Below, piece after piece: positions 1-7,774 of a stretch of 10,335 nt of DNA (its first letter is position 1; every line of letters starts with the position of its first letter). This DNA is from an uncultured Lentisphaeria bacterium (GTDB lineage: Bacteria > Verrucomicrobiota > Lentisphaeria > Victivallales > Victivallaceae), in assembly GCA_903821255.1 (NCBI GenBank), contig CAIJKT010001182.1, positions 1 to 10,335 on the forward strand, read 5' to 3'. The notes below the pieces were generated by a model. It worked only from the letters and a program-made list of their open reading frames with translations. It did no database searches and was not told the DNA's origin. Position numbers and translations under genes: made by a program.

Positions 1-1797
1 GACGTTTGGCAGATATTTTGCCAGATCGGCTTTGAGATCCCTGTTGACCGTATGCCACTTGCCGTCGATCATTCCGGAGCCGAGATTGTAGTAAACGTAA
101 TAGGTGTCGCCATAGCCGGAAGTCCCGTTATTACTATAAGCAAGATATCTTAACCCGTCAGAAGTGTCAAGCTGAACATAGACGGTGAATGATTCGGAAT
201 ATTTCATTTTCCATTCTATCCCGAACTGTGTGCTGTTATTCCAATCCGCATTGGCGTCAGTGCGCTTTCTGTAACCGGTGTCCCACCCGCCGCCGGTCAG
301 CTTTATGACTTGCCCGACGCGTTCGGCGTCATAGACATTGCTGACCGTGCCGGACGGAATATTGTCATAGACATCCCAGCCGGCAGTATTGCCGTTTTCT
401 GCGTCTTCGTATACGGCGCCGCCGGTTAATGCGGTTGATGATTTCAACAGAATTGTGCCGCGGTGCGATGCCAGGTCAATAGTATTCACATCCGCAATGG
501 TGGCCGGATTATTTTCGAAGTTGTCATGAGTAAGCTGCTTGCACGTTTCTCTAAGTCCGACGGAAGTCACATCGCTGGCCGTGGGATTGACATACACATA
601 ACCCTTAACGAATTCCCGCATATAGATATTGTTGCCGGAAATCACTTTTATCTGATACGGTCCGGCTGCTCTGCCCAAATTCAACATGGTTGTGTCAAAT
701 TCATCATACCATGGCAGCAGATTATAATTCCCGCATTCCGCAAAAGCAAAATAGCTATTGTCATTAACTTCATTTTTACCCAGGTTGTACGAACATAGCG
801 CGTACCAGAGAATATCGTAATAGTTAACTGATTTCCCGTAATTATCGGTACCGCTGCCGCCGGCGGCAAGGTCGGTATGGCTTGTATGGACAATTTTGTA
901 ATTATGCACTGCTCCCAGCACGTCAACCTGCCGTTTCCAGTCCGCCTCCGGATAAAATTGCACGCAGCCGGAACCCCATAGCACGGCGAAGGCGCCTTCC
1001 TCCAGGGTGACGTCAGGCGGATTGGCAATACTGTCAAGCGCCACATATGCGTTATAACCATCAACCGTCCGGGATTCTCCGCGGTTGCAAAAAGTTTTTT
1101 GTCCGGCCGCATGCAATCCGGCAGTCGTGGCATTGATAAAACTATGCATCGCGGTTATCCACAATGCATTAGTGGAATATTTAGCCGGGACGCTGCTTGC
1201 GCCGCCGCCCAGAGTCAAACAGTTGTCCATAAAGACTCCGTCCGCAGCCCAATTCTGGTTGACTATATCATTGATCGTCGCAGCCAGCCAGTAATTCTGA
1301 TAATCCGCCAGCCCGACATCCATCCGCCAGCTATCCGGATAACCGGTATTATATATGCGGTTACCGGGGATAGCAGAGTCCAGCAGGAAAAATTCAGGAT
1401 GATCCTGGTTGACATTAGTGCCGGGAACTGTACGCCGGTTATTCCATCGTCCAAGATTATTCAAATATTCAATAGAGTAGCCATCGCTGTCATCATTGAT
1501 TTCACTGCCCAACTGGTACAGATAAATGTTAATATTGGGGTTGATGCTCTTTATCGCTCCCCATGAATCTCCATTGATATCGTTCCAGAAAAAGCGGTTT
1601 AATGCGACTAAATCATATTTAGCTATGGTATTTTGATCGCCGCTCACAAGACCGCTGCCGCCAACTCGCACTAAACAGGTACGGGTGAATTTAAAATCAT
1701 CCCCCCGGCATGCAAGGCACATCAGGCATAGGCCAAAAGCTAAAATCCGCGTCCATTCCCAAGGAAATACTACATAATTTTTAATTTTCCGCATCAT
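1..1797 (-). CDS. Secreted putative glycoside hydrolase, GHL15/GH114-like TIM barrel plus beta-sandwich module (3' end beyond window)
   Basis: The frame read down from 1797 has no stop for 599 codons to the window edge, so the C-terminus is missing. The start is ATG-ATG at 1797/1794, preceded by a G-rich Shine-Dalgarno (G8, 1802-1809). Residues 1-30 form a signal peptide ending CLAC (weak lipobox, Cys30). Residues about 40-400 look like a TIM barrel of the hypothetical glycosyl hydrolase type (GHL15-like, also resembling GH114): strand NINIYLYQLG near 88-97, DGVFMDN at 186-192 (Asp191 a candidate catalytic residue), TLEEG at 264-268 (Glu266/267 candidates). Residues about 464-599 resemble a recurrent beta-sandwich module of extracellular proteins (EDAENGNTAGWDVYDN, then DGKWHTV...RDL), probably carbohydrate- or surface-binding; I cannot name its family. 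It lies 171 nt downstream of the LamG pseudogene. The open frame and signal peptide are seen directly; hydrolase activity and substrate are inferred. GH114-type polygalactosaminidase activity is possible but unproven. Confidence 0.85.
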   Translation of the reverse strand, partial: MMRKIKNYVVFPWEWTRILAFGLCLMCLACRGDDFKFTRTCLVRVGGSGLVSGDQNTIAKYDLVALNRFFWNDINGDSWGAIKSINPNINIYLYQLGSEINDDSDGYSIEYLNNLGRWNNRRTVPGTNVNQDHPEFFLLDSAIPGNRIYNTGYPDSWRMDVGLADYQNYWLAATINDIVNQNWAADGVFMDNCLTLGGGASSVPAKYSTNALWITAMHSFINATTAGLHAAGQKTFCNRGESRTVDGYNAYVALDSIANPPDVTLEEGAFAVLWGSGCVQFYPEADWKRQVDVLGAVHNYKIVHTSHTDLAAGGSGTDNYGKSVNYYDILWYALCSYNLGKNEVNDNSYFAFAECGNYNLLPWYDEFDTTMLNLGRAAGPYQIKVISGNNIYMREFVKGYVYVNPTASDVTSVGLRETCKQLTHDNFENNPATIADVNTIDLASHRGTILLKSSTALTGGAVYEDAENGNTAGWDVYDNIPSGTVSNVYDAERVGQVIKLTGGGWDTGYRKRTDANADWNNSTQFGIEWKMKYSESFTVYVQLDTSDGLRYLAYSNNGTSGYGDTYYVYYNLGSGMIDGKWHTVNRDLKADLAKYLPNV

Positions 1798-1801
1798 GTT
1801 T

Positions 1802-1809
1802 CCCCCCCC
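1802..1809 (-). promoter_or_regulatory. Ribosome-binding site made of a G8 homopolymer
   Basis: On the minus strand eight consecutive G followed by AAAC lie directly before the ATG at 1797. This is the only Shine-Dalgarno-like sequence at a workable distance from the start. A G8 tract is unusual as a ribosome-binding site, because such runs can change length by slippage and so alter translation. Confidence 0.5.
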
Positions 1810-1857
1810 ATTTTGTTTACAGTTTTTTCTCCCGGTACAAAAGTGTCACGGCTGAGT

Positions 1858-1914
1858 TCAAAATATTACAGCATAAACAGTCATGACTCCATCAGCAAAT
1901 AATTCCTCCTTTCC
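1858..1914 (-). promoter_or_regulatory. Orphan Shine-Dalgarno with two tiny overlapping ORFs in the 1798-1968 gap
   Basis: The gap between the LamG pseudogene and the glycosidase gene holds a textbook Shine-Dalgarno (minus strand GGAAAGGAGG, 1905-1914) with no gene behind it. Six bases downstream of GGAGG a TTG codon opens a five-codon frame (1898-1881). Its TGA overlaps, as ATGA, an ATG opening an eight-codon frame (1884-1858). The perfect palindrome AGTCATGACT lies at 1879-1888. It could be a translated leader, an operator, or decay of a former gene start. Only the motifs are seen; a function is speculative. Confidence 0.25.
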
Positions 1915-1968
1915 GGTTAGATTTTCAGGTGCACAGGAAACTGATTATTCCCATCGCGTCTGATACAG

Positions 1969-2713
1969 CTATTTCTTCATCAAGATGCCGGTTTTAGCTT
2001 GAATTATACCGGTTTTGCCTTTGAGCCGGTACTTGCCGTCCAGCGAATTATTGAAGTCAAACGCGATGCCGTCAGTATCCATAATTTTACCAGGTTCCGG
2101 CTTGAAGTCGGCGTTATAGAGCGGCTGAATACTGATTCGCAGGTCGTCAAAAACCGCATCCGCCGGGTATTCGCCGGAATTCATCGCGCCGATCTGTGCG
2201 TCAAAATCAACCGGGGTTACCGGAAGCGCGGCGTCATTGGGTTTGTCCCATTCTATTACTTCGGCGGATGACAATCTGCCATCAATGTAAATTTTCATCA
2301 TGGTCTTGCCATGTAACGTCAAGATTCCATACTGCTGCAACATGATGCCATTCCCCGGCTTTCCAGTTTTCAGCGCTGCCAACGCTCACCTGCCGGCATT
2401 TATAATCGTTATTGGCGATGCTGAACACCAGATTGCCCCATTGCTTCTCCTGGAAAATGGACAGGCAGTTAAAGTTATTCATCTGCGGATGATCCGGACG
2501 CAACGGCCCGCAGTAGAAGAACATCCGCCTGGGCTGTCCTTTCCATTCGCTTTCCGGAACCCTTGATGCGGCATTCAGTTTAAGCCGGAATTCAATGGTT
2601 CCCTGCTTGAAATCCAGTATCGTCTGGTCGTCTATTTGAGTTTTAAAATTACATGGAACAGCTATGCCGCTGGAGCCGGCGGCCTGTCCGTCGGTGTAGA
2701 TTTCATCTGCTTT
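1969..2713 (-). repeat. Direct repeat, copy B of a LamG-domain duplication
   Basis: This is the second copy of the segment at 2878-3621. Apart from the extra base near 2311 the two copies are collinear: 745 versus 744 bases, both ending in the same LMKK-stop. Long protein blocks are identical (VPESEWKGQPRR, CGPLRPDHP, GAMNSGEYPADAV). At the DNA level they are clearly diverged, so the duplication is not very recent. Confidence 0.85.
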
Positions 2714-2803
2714 ATTCAATTTATCCGGTTCCGCCGCATAACAGGCAATATTCAGGCAACCGCATACCGCAACAGCAATAAAGATTTTTCCAGTAGTTTT
2801 CAT
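1969..2803 (-). pseudogene. Secreted LamG-like (concanavalin A-like) domain protein, frameshifted by one inserted base
   Basis: The start at 2803 is chosen because AAAGGAAAT lies at good spacing before it; the upstream in-frame ATG at 2842 has no such site. A signal peptide (MKTTGKIFIAVAVCGC..., probable cleavage after CYA) is followed by a single LamG/concanavalin A-like domain close to residues 1101-1347 of the neighbouring 1347-residue protein. The first frame runs to a TGA at 2284-2282. The rest of the domain, from GKTMMKIYIDG to the terminal GILMKK and TAG at 1971-1969, lies in another frame. Against the intact paralogue there is one extra base, at about 2311. Removing it restores 277 codons, and the domain part then matches the paralogue residue for residue in length (247 each). 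No slippery heptamer is visible, so programmed frameshifting is unlikely. The lesion is either very recent or a sequencing error. If intact, the protein would be a free glycan-binding lectin-like partner of the hydrolase. Confidence 0.85.
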
Positions 2804-2877
2804 TATATATTTCCTTTTATTATGGAATTTGCCATGACGCAACAGACTGTGACTCCGGCACGTCTCAGGCGCATTTG

Positions 2878-3621
2878 CTATTTCTTCATTAATACGCCAA
2901 TTTTGGCCTGAATGATTCCGCTTTTTCCGTTTATCTGATATTTTCCGTCAAGGGATTTATCGAAAGAGAAACCAAGCCCGGCAACCGGGTTCAATTGCTG
3001 ACGTTCCGGTTTAAAGGACGCGCCGTACAGCAGTTTTGTGCTGATATTCAAATTATCAATAACCGCATCAGCCGGATATTCCCCGGAGTTCATCGCCCCG
3101 AGCTGCGCGGCGAAATTGACTGGTTTTAACGGCAGCGAAGCCTCATTCGGCTTACCCCATTCCATTACTTCTTTAGATGACAAATTACCGTCAATATAGA
3201 TATTCATCATGGTTTTGCCATTGGCATTCATGTTCCAGACTGCGGCGACATGATGCCATTCGCCGGCTTTCCAGTTTTCGGTGCTGCCGGCGCTCACTTG
3301 ACGGCATTTATAATCATCGTTGGCGATACTGAACACCAGATTGCCCCATCGCTTTTCCTGAATAATTGCCAGACAGTTGAAATTAGTCGCCTCAGGATGA
3401 TCAGGCCGCAATGGTCCGCAATACAAAAAGACTCTTCTAGGCTGTCCCTTCCATTCGCTTTCCGGGACTTTCGCGGCCTCGGTCAACTTTATCCAGAACT
3501 CAATAGTTCCCTGCTTTAAATCCAGCAGCGGTTCCCCGTCTGCCATGGTGTCAAAATAACAGGGAACGGCAATACCGCTGGCCCCCGCGGCGGCTCCGGC
3601 GGCATAAACATCTTCAGCCTT
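2878..3621 (-). repeat. Direct repeat, copy A of a LamG-domain duplication
   Basis: This segment encodes residues 1101-1347, the C-terminal LamG-like domain of the large hydrolase. It matches 1969-2713 over its full length. Either a stand-alone gene arose from the end of the hydrolase gene by tandem duplication and gained a signal peptide, or a free LamG gene was fused to the hydrolase. Confidence 0.85.
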
Positions 3622-6600
3622 GATCAGTTTGCCGGCATCACCCAGAATGGATGTCGTGACAATTTTCCCCGGCTTTCCATCAACTGTTGTGAAGGTAGCC
3701 GTAAGTTCCATGTTCAAAACACTGTAAATTTTATCAAGCTGCATGTTAATTGGCGCGGCAGGAGACCATTGCAGCGGCATGAACGGGGCGCTGTAAATTA
3801 CGCTTTCGTGCACCTGTTTTTTATCCCCGTCAACCAGGCGCATGGTGACATTCACATCATACAGCGGACGCCGGCTTTCAAATTTAGGATCAAAAGATAT
3901 GAAACTGCCGGCTCCGTTAGCATGTGTTTTGGATTCCATGGAACTTTTAGTTATCAGCAGTTCAGGCGGAGGAATTGCAACCGGCGAGGCCGCGGAGAAT
4001 TTCAATGACGGATATAAGGACGGTGTCAGGTAAGGCTTGCCGTCAAAAAATACGCAGGAATAGTTCTCCACCTGACGCGGGGACAGACTTTTGATGCTGT
4101 CATAAACAACCATTGCATACCAGTTGTTGTCCGGACGCTTGCCGAGTTTGGCGAATGGAATAGCGATTTCAGCAGACCAGCCGCTGGCAGTTTTAACCGC
4201 GGCGGCGCGCAAATCCAGATCAACGCCGGTTTTGCCGCCGGGCCCTTTGTATTTATTGGTAAAGACATTGCCCGCCGTGTCAACTGCAATCTGATATACC
4301 TCATCCTTGTTTTTGTCAGGCTGGATGAACCATTCCGCCTGTTCGGTAAAAGCATACTCCGCCAGGCCGCGTTTCGGTTCGCTAAGTTGTGCGGTCAGCG
4401 GCTGCCGCGCAGTGAAGCCGAGATAGAGGTTGTCATTGTCATAGGCGGTAAATGCCGCCGCGCCATTGTCGGTTGATTTCATGGATTTCCATGCCACGAA
4501 ATGTTCGACCGGGCCGGCTTTTTTCCAGACACTGTCATTGAGCATTCCGTCAATGACGACCGGTTCTCCGGTTTGCGATGCATTGATCGTGCGGCTGGTG
4601 ATCATGGTCTTAAACCAGGCGGGAACGTTAAACTGCTGAAAAATAGTTTCCTTGTTAGCGTCCAGCGCAACAATCTTTTTCTCCAGTACCGCGAAATCCG
4701 GTTTCATTAAACTGATTCCGGGAAAACTTTGCAGCCACGGGTGCAGTTTGTCAAATTTAACGATTCCAGGTTCGCCCGCCAATTCCCGCATCGTTGCCGC
4801 GTATTCGGCTTTGCCGTCAATCAATTTCTGTCTGGCTTCAGCAATCGCGATCTTCGCTTTTTCGCAGTCTCCGGACTGTAAAAGCGCGGTTGCTTCCTCT
4901 ATTTTGCAGTTCACATCCGCAAACGCTTTGGCGGCTTTCACAATCGAATATAAATGTACGAAATACGGATATGAGAAGGAATCCATTACCGGCCGGCCAG
5001 CCGCTTTGGCAGCCTTGACCTTGGCCCAGAGCTCGTCCATGCTTTTAACCGCTTTGCCGCCGGCATCACTCATTGCCCGGGACAGATGCGCGAAATCCTT
5101 GAAATTAACCGCCGCCTTGTGCGGATCGGCTGCCGCCGCAAAACTAAAATTGTAGCGGAACAGTTCCTTCATATACTGTCCGGCTTCATCACCCCACATG
5201 GCAACTGCGGCGCGTTCGGCCATGATGTCCTGTATTTTCTGGTCATAGCCATAAATTTCCTCGAAACTCAGCAGTCTGCCGCCGACTTCTTTACTGCCGC
5301 GGTCAAGCTGGTGCGCTCCCGGGAAACTGGTATTCCAGGCATATTCGCCGATTGCTCCAAATACCGATTCGACGGCGATATTTTCTCCTCCTCCATACAT
5401 GTTGCACCACAGGATATCATTCTTGCGCGCCGGATCATAAGCTGTTGTAAACGTCGCAATCTCCGGCGGCAGCAGCGGACGGACATCCCATAGCGGATTG
5501 GTGACTTCGTAATAGATGAACATCGGACGTCCGGGAAACTGATTCATGAAATCGAACATCATAGCCTGGCTGGACTCGCGCAGACACACCGGCACATTTA
5601 AGGAGATGCGTTTATTTACGGCCTGCATCCATTGTTTGTTGCTGTCAATCGCCTTGCGCACATAAGCACGCTGTTCCGCCGTGTCTGACAGTCCGACAGT
5701 CCGCAACCCGGCGTCTTCATTAAGATAGGTCCCGGTATAGGGATAAACCACCAGCCAGGCATTGACCCCGGCGCGTTTGAATGCCTCAATATAAATATTG
5801 AACATGTCTGCATCCGCACTGACGCGGTCATTGCCGTATTTCTGCTTAGTCAACGCATCGCGATCATTCCACATTTCCGGATTGTCAATGGAACCGCCGT
5901 CCACCGCATGGATATAAAAAGCGGTATTGCCGGCGTCTTTAGAGAACTGCGCAATTTGTTCGGCTTTTTTCCGGTGCAGATCATGACGCGCCCATGAATG
6001 ATATTCGCCATGAACTTTATAATACAGCATCTCTTTAGTTTCCGGCCGGTTGGCGTCACGCCAGTCTTCCCCCAGGGATACTTTGCCGTAATTGAAGCTG
6101 GAGATGCCGCGCTTCTGCGCATAGTCGTTAATCAGTTTAGTTGCCGCCAGTTCATTGGCGTTGAATGCCGCCTTGGCCGTATAAGGCGAAAATTTCTGCC
6201 AGGTCGTATTGGTGTGCATCAGGCAGTTGCCCTTCATGCGGAAAATGTAGTCTATTACCGGTTTCATCTTCTCAAGCGCCTTCTGCGGATCCGACGGATA
6301 TTCCTGGTTATAGCATGGCATGGTATGCTGACCAAGTTCAGGCACCGCGCGAGTGGTGAAGTCCGGCCAGTCGTAAACCGTTGCAGGATACAGCATAATC
6401 CTGTCGCCGTCGCGTTCGATAAGCCAGCGGAGTGTAACCGCCGCATAGAGCATGCCGGTTTCCCCTTGTCCGGCCAGCGTAATTCCGTTCTTGTCCGTGG
6501 TCAGACTGTAAGTCTGTTCGCAATTTTTTGCGCCTTCCGGCGGCGCCGGCAGATGCGGATTGGCGTTGTCAATGGTAATAACATACGCTCCGGACGGCGC

Positions 6601-6921
6601 GCTGCTGCCGACCGGCACTTTCACGCCCGGCGCAAGTTCGGTGATCCGGGAGGTTATCTCCGCCGCCGCAATTCTTCCGCCTTCGGTGTCATTCTTCAGC
6701 ACAATGGCAACCGGCTGTGCGCCGCTTCCGGCGATAACAACCGGGGTTTCAGCAAAATTTATGCGCTTGGGTACTGGAACAAGTCGTAAATGCCGTGATT
6801 TAAGTTCCTGCCAGTTATGTTCCAGAATACCGGTTTCGCCGCTGTCCGCCGCAAGCATGGTTATCGAGCAACTGGTCAATCCGCACAAAATGAATGCGCG
6901 CATGTTCATAAAAAAAGCCAT
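2878..6921 (-). CDS. Large secreted GH20-like glycosidase with CBM9-like and LamG-like domains
   Basis: A 1347-residue protein. The start at 6921 has GAGG at 6931-6928, six bases upstream. The N-terminus is a signal peptide containing a good lipobox (LTSC, Cys18), so it may be an outer-membrane or surface lipoprotein. Residues about 45-185 resemble the alpha/beta domain that precedes GH20 barrels (PVPKRINF start, PATVYDWPDFTTRAV at the end). Residues about 190-510 look like a TIM barrel. The place where GH20 enzymes carry HxGGDE reads IHAVDGGSIDN (about 337-347), so the usual Asp-Glu pair is not evident. About 550-730 is Ala/Lys-rich and helical. About 785-975 resembles a CBM9/DOMON-like sugar-binding domain (IDGMLNDSVWKKAG start). 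About 985-1095 looks like a beta linker. About 1101-1347 is a LamG-like domain with WHHVAAVW. Role: probably binding and cutting an amino-sugar-containing or other glycan. Catalysis is inferred; it may be a diverged or non-GH20 enzyme. It follows the pseudopilin gene by 109 nt. Confidence 0.9.
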   Translation of the reverse strand: MAFFMNMRAFILCGLTSCSITMLAADSGETGILEHNWQELKSRHLRLVPVPKRINFAETPVVIAGSGAQPVAIVLKNDTEGGRIAAAEITSRITELAPGVKVPVGSSAPSGAYVITIDNANPHLPAPPEGAKNCEQTYSLTTDKNGITLAGQGETGMLYAAVTLRWLIERDGDRIMLYPATVYDWPDFTTRAVPELGQHTMPCYNQEYPSDPQKALEKMKPVIDYIFRMKGNCLMHTNTTWQKFSPYTAKAAFNANELAATKLINDYAQKRGISSFNYGKVSLGEDWRDANRPETKEMLYYKVHGEYHSWARHDLHRKKAEQIAQFSKDAGNTAFYIHAVDGGSIDNPEMWNDRDALTKQKYGNDRVSADADMFNIYIEAFKRAGVNAWLVVYPYTGTYLNEDAGLRTVGLSDTAEQRAYVRKAIDSNKQWMQAVNKRISLNVPVCLRESSQAMMFDFMNQFPGRPMFIYYEVTNPLWDVRPLLPPEIATFTTAYDPARKNDILWCNMYGGGENIAVESVFGAIGEYAWNTSFPGAHQLDRGSKEVGGRLLSFEEIYGYDQKIQDIMAERAAVAMWGDEAGQYMKELFRYNFSFAAAADPHKAAVNFKDFAHLSRAMSDAGGKAVKSMDELWAKVKAAKAAGRPVMDSFSYPYFVHLYSIVKAAKAFADVNCKIEEATALLQSGDCEKAKIAIAEARQKLIDGKAEYAATMRELAGEPGIVKFDKLHPWLQSFPGISLMKPDFAVLEKKIVALDANKETIFQQFNVPAWFKTMITSRTINASQTGEPVVIDGMLNDSVWKKAGPVEHFVAWKSMKSTDNGAAAFTAYDNDNLYLGFTARQPLTAQLSEPKRGLAEYAFTEQAEWFIQPDKNKDEVYQIAVDTAGNVFTNKYKGPGGKTGVDLDLRAAAVKTASGWSAEIAIPFAKLGKRPDNNWYAMVVYDSIKSLSPRQVENYSCVFFDGKPYLTPSLYPSLKFSAASPVAIPPPELLITKSSMESKTHANGAGSFISFDPKFESRRPLYDVNVTMRLVDGDKKQVHESVIYSAPFMPLQWSPAAPINMQLDKIYSVLNMELTATFTTVDGKPGKIVTTSILGDAGKLIKAEDVYAAGAAAGASGIAVPCYFDTMADGEPLLDLKQGTIEFWIKLTEAAKVPESEWKGQPRRVFLYCGPLRPDHPEATNFNCLAIIQEKRWGNLVFSIANDDYKCRQVSAGSTENWKAGEWHHVAAVWNMNANGKTMMNIYIDGNLSSKEVMEWGKPNEASLPLKPVNFAAQLGAMNSGEYPADAVIDNLNISTKLLYGASFKPERQQLNPVAGLGFSFDKSLDGKYQINGKSGIIQAKIGVLMKK

Positions 6922-6980
6922 TGGATACCTCGTTATAATTTATGAAGTAAGTTGAAAAATATTTTTTTGAAGCGCCATTT

Positions 6981-7016
6981 TCGCAGGTCATAATAGAATT
7001 GGATTATGACCTGTGA
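6981..7016 (-). other. Intergenic hairpin between pseudopilin and hydrolase genes
   Basis: A perfect 11-bp inverted repeat (6984-6994 CAGGTCATAAT with 7003-7013 ATTATGACCTG) encloses an 8-base loop, with two more pairs outside a mismatch. On the minus-strand transcript it begins about 15 bases after the pseudopilin stop. No U-run follows on either strand, so it is not a standard intrinsic terminator. It may be an RNA processing or stabilising structure that sets different levels of the two genes, or a dyad operator. The 12-bp palindrome AAAAATATTTTT lies next to it at 6955-6966. Confidence 0.6.
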
Positions 7017-7030
7017 ATCAAACGCTCCCG

Positions 7031-7774
7031 TCAAAACGACGGCGCCGCATAAGAGTAGTTCGTAGTTGACGGAGTCAACAGTCCGCAGTCGGTGCCGGAA
7101 CCGTTGCCGAAAATTGGTTTCAGGGTTCCGACATGCAAATCGGCAAACAGGAAATTCGCTTGTTTGGCATGCCTTGACGAGATATTATACTGCGGATTGA
7201 CCGCATCAAACGGAGAATTGTTTCTGTTCATGTTCGGCACAATTTCACTGTTTGAATTTTGCGTATCACACAGCATGACGGTCCCAGTCGTTTTTTTCTT
7301 GCTTTTGCCGATTTTGTTAAAAGTCGCCCAGGCATAGTAGTAAGTCGAAGCCGGGTTTGAACCGGCAATACAACTGTTCATCGCGTAACTCTTGTATTCA
7401 GTCCATGCATTATAGGTGAATGGATTGGGATCTCCCTGACAGACAAACATGCCTTTCGGTTCTTTCGGCAAGTAGCTGAATGAAGTATATTTCGAGCCAG
7501 TGTAGCCCAGCATTTTAATCTTCCGGTCCCAGGTGTCACCTAATACAGGATTGGTATCAGATGATTGGATCACCCAGTCTTTGTAATCATTGGCATAATA
7601 ACCCAGCATCAATCCCATCTGCTTCAGGTTGCTGGCACAGCCAATCGCCTTGGCTTTGTCGCGAGCTTTATTTAAAGCAGGCAGCAGCATACTGGCCAAA
7701 ATTGCGATAATCGCAATCACCACCAGGAGTTCAATGAGCGTAAAAATGGATTTTTCCGATCTTGCCGTTTTCAT
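7031..7774 (-). CDS. Pseudopilin-like protein with type IV prepilin N-terminal signal and H-X9-D motif
   Basis: With the start at 7774 the product has 247 residues. A short basic leader ([10 protein letters not shown]) precedes [20 protein letters not shown], the prepilin processing site and hydrophobic helix: Phe11 at the cut, Glu15 at position +5. The residue before the cut is Ile10, not the usual Gly. The rest is a soluble domain with five cysteines. [13 protein letters not shown] (His202, Asp212) fits the H-X9-DG motif of prepilin-processing-associated proteins, with Leu for Gly. Such proteins occur in many copies in Lentisphaerota and Planctomycetota; their role (pseudopilus, surface fibre or glycan uptake) is not settled. 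Start: ATGs at 7774 and 7822 are in frame, each with GGAG eight bases upstream. I prefer 7774 because it gives the usual short leader; 7822 gives 263 residues. An ATG at 7873 would overlap the regulator and lacks such a site. Its place between regulator and hydrolase suggests shared induction. Confidence 0.88.
   Translation of the reverse strand: MKTARSEKSIFTLIELLVVIAIIAILASMLLPALNKARDKAKAIGCASNLKQMGLMLGYYANDYKDWVIQSSDTNPVLGDTWDRKIKMLGYTGSKYTSFSYLPKEPKGMFVCQGDPNPFTYNAWTEYKSYAMNSCIAGSNPASTYYYAWATFNKIGKSKKKTTGTVMLCDTQNSNSEIVPNMNRNNSPFDAVNPQYNISSRHAKQANFLFADLHVGTLKPIFGNGSGTDCGLLTPSTTNYSYAAPSF

Noticed and set aside
681..1133. A 150-codon minus-strand frame
   Set aside because: It lies in another frame inside the 599-codon glycosidase frame, starts with no ribosome-binding site, and its translation is rich in Arg, Pro and Cys without domain-like character.
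1939..1952. A 14-base exact match (AACTGATTATTCCC) to 9940-9953, after the propeller stop codon
   Set aside because: One match of this length in a 10-kb window is not far from chance. The flanks are only weakly similar and no attachment-site or IS structure accompanies it.
2296..2320. Programmed ribosomal frameshift joining the two LamG frames
   Set aside because: There is no slippery heptamer or downstream stimulatory structure at the switch. The intact paralogue encodes the domain in one frame and differs by a single base there.
5998..6789. A 263-codon plus-strand frame
   Set aside because: It is antisense to the GH20-like gene, shows no recognisable domain, and is explained by codon bias of the real gene.
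6922..6960. A possible promoter (TATAAC) just before the large hydrolase gene
   Set aside because: The -35 match is poor, and transcription from it would begin too close to the ATG to keep the GAGG ribosome-binding site.
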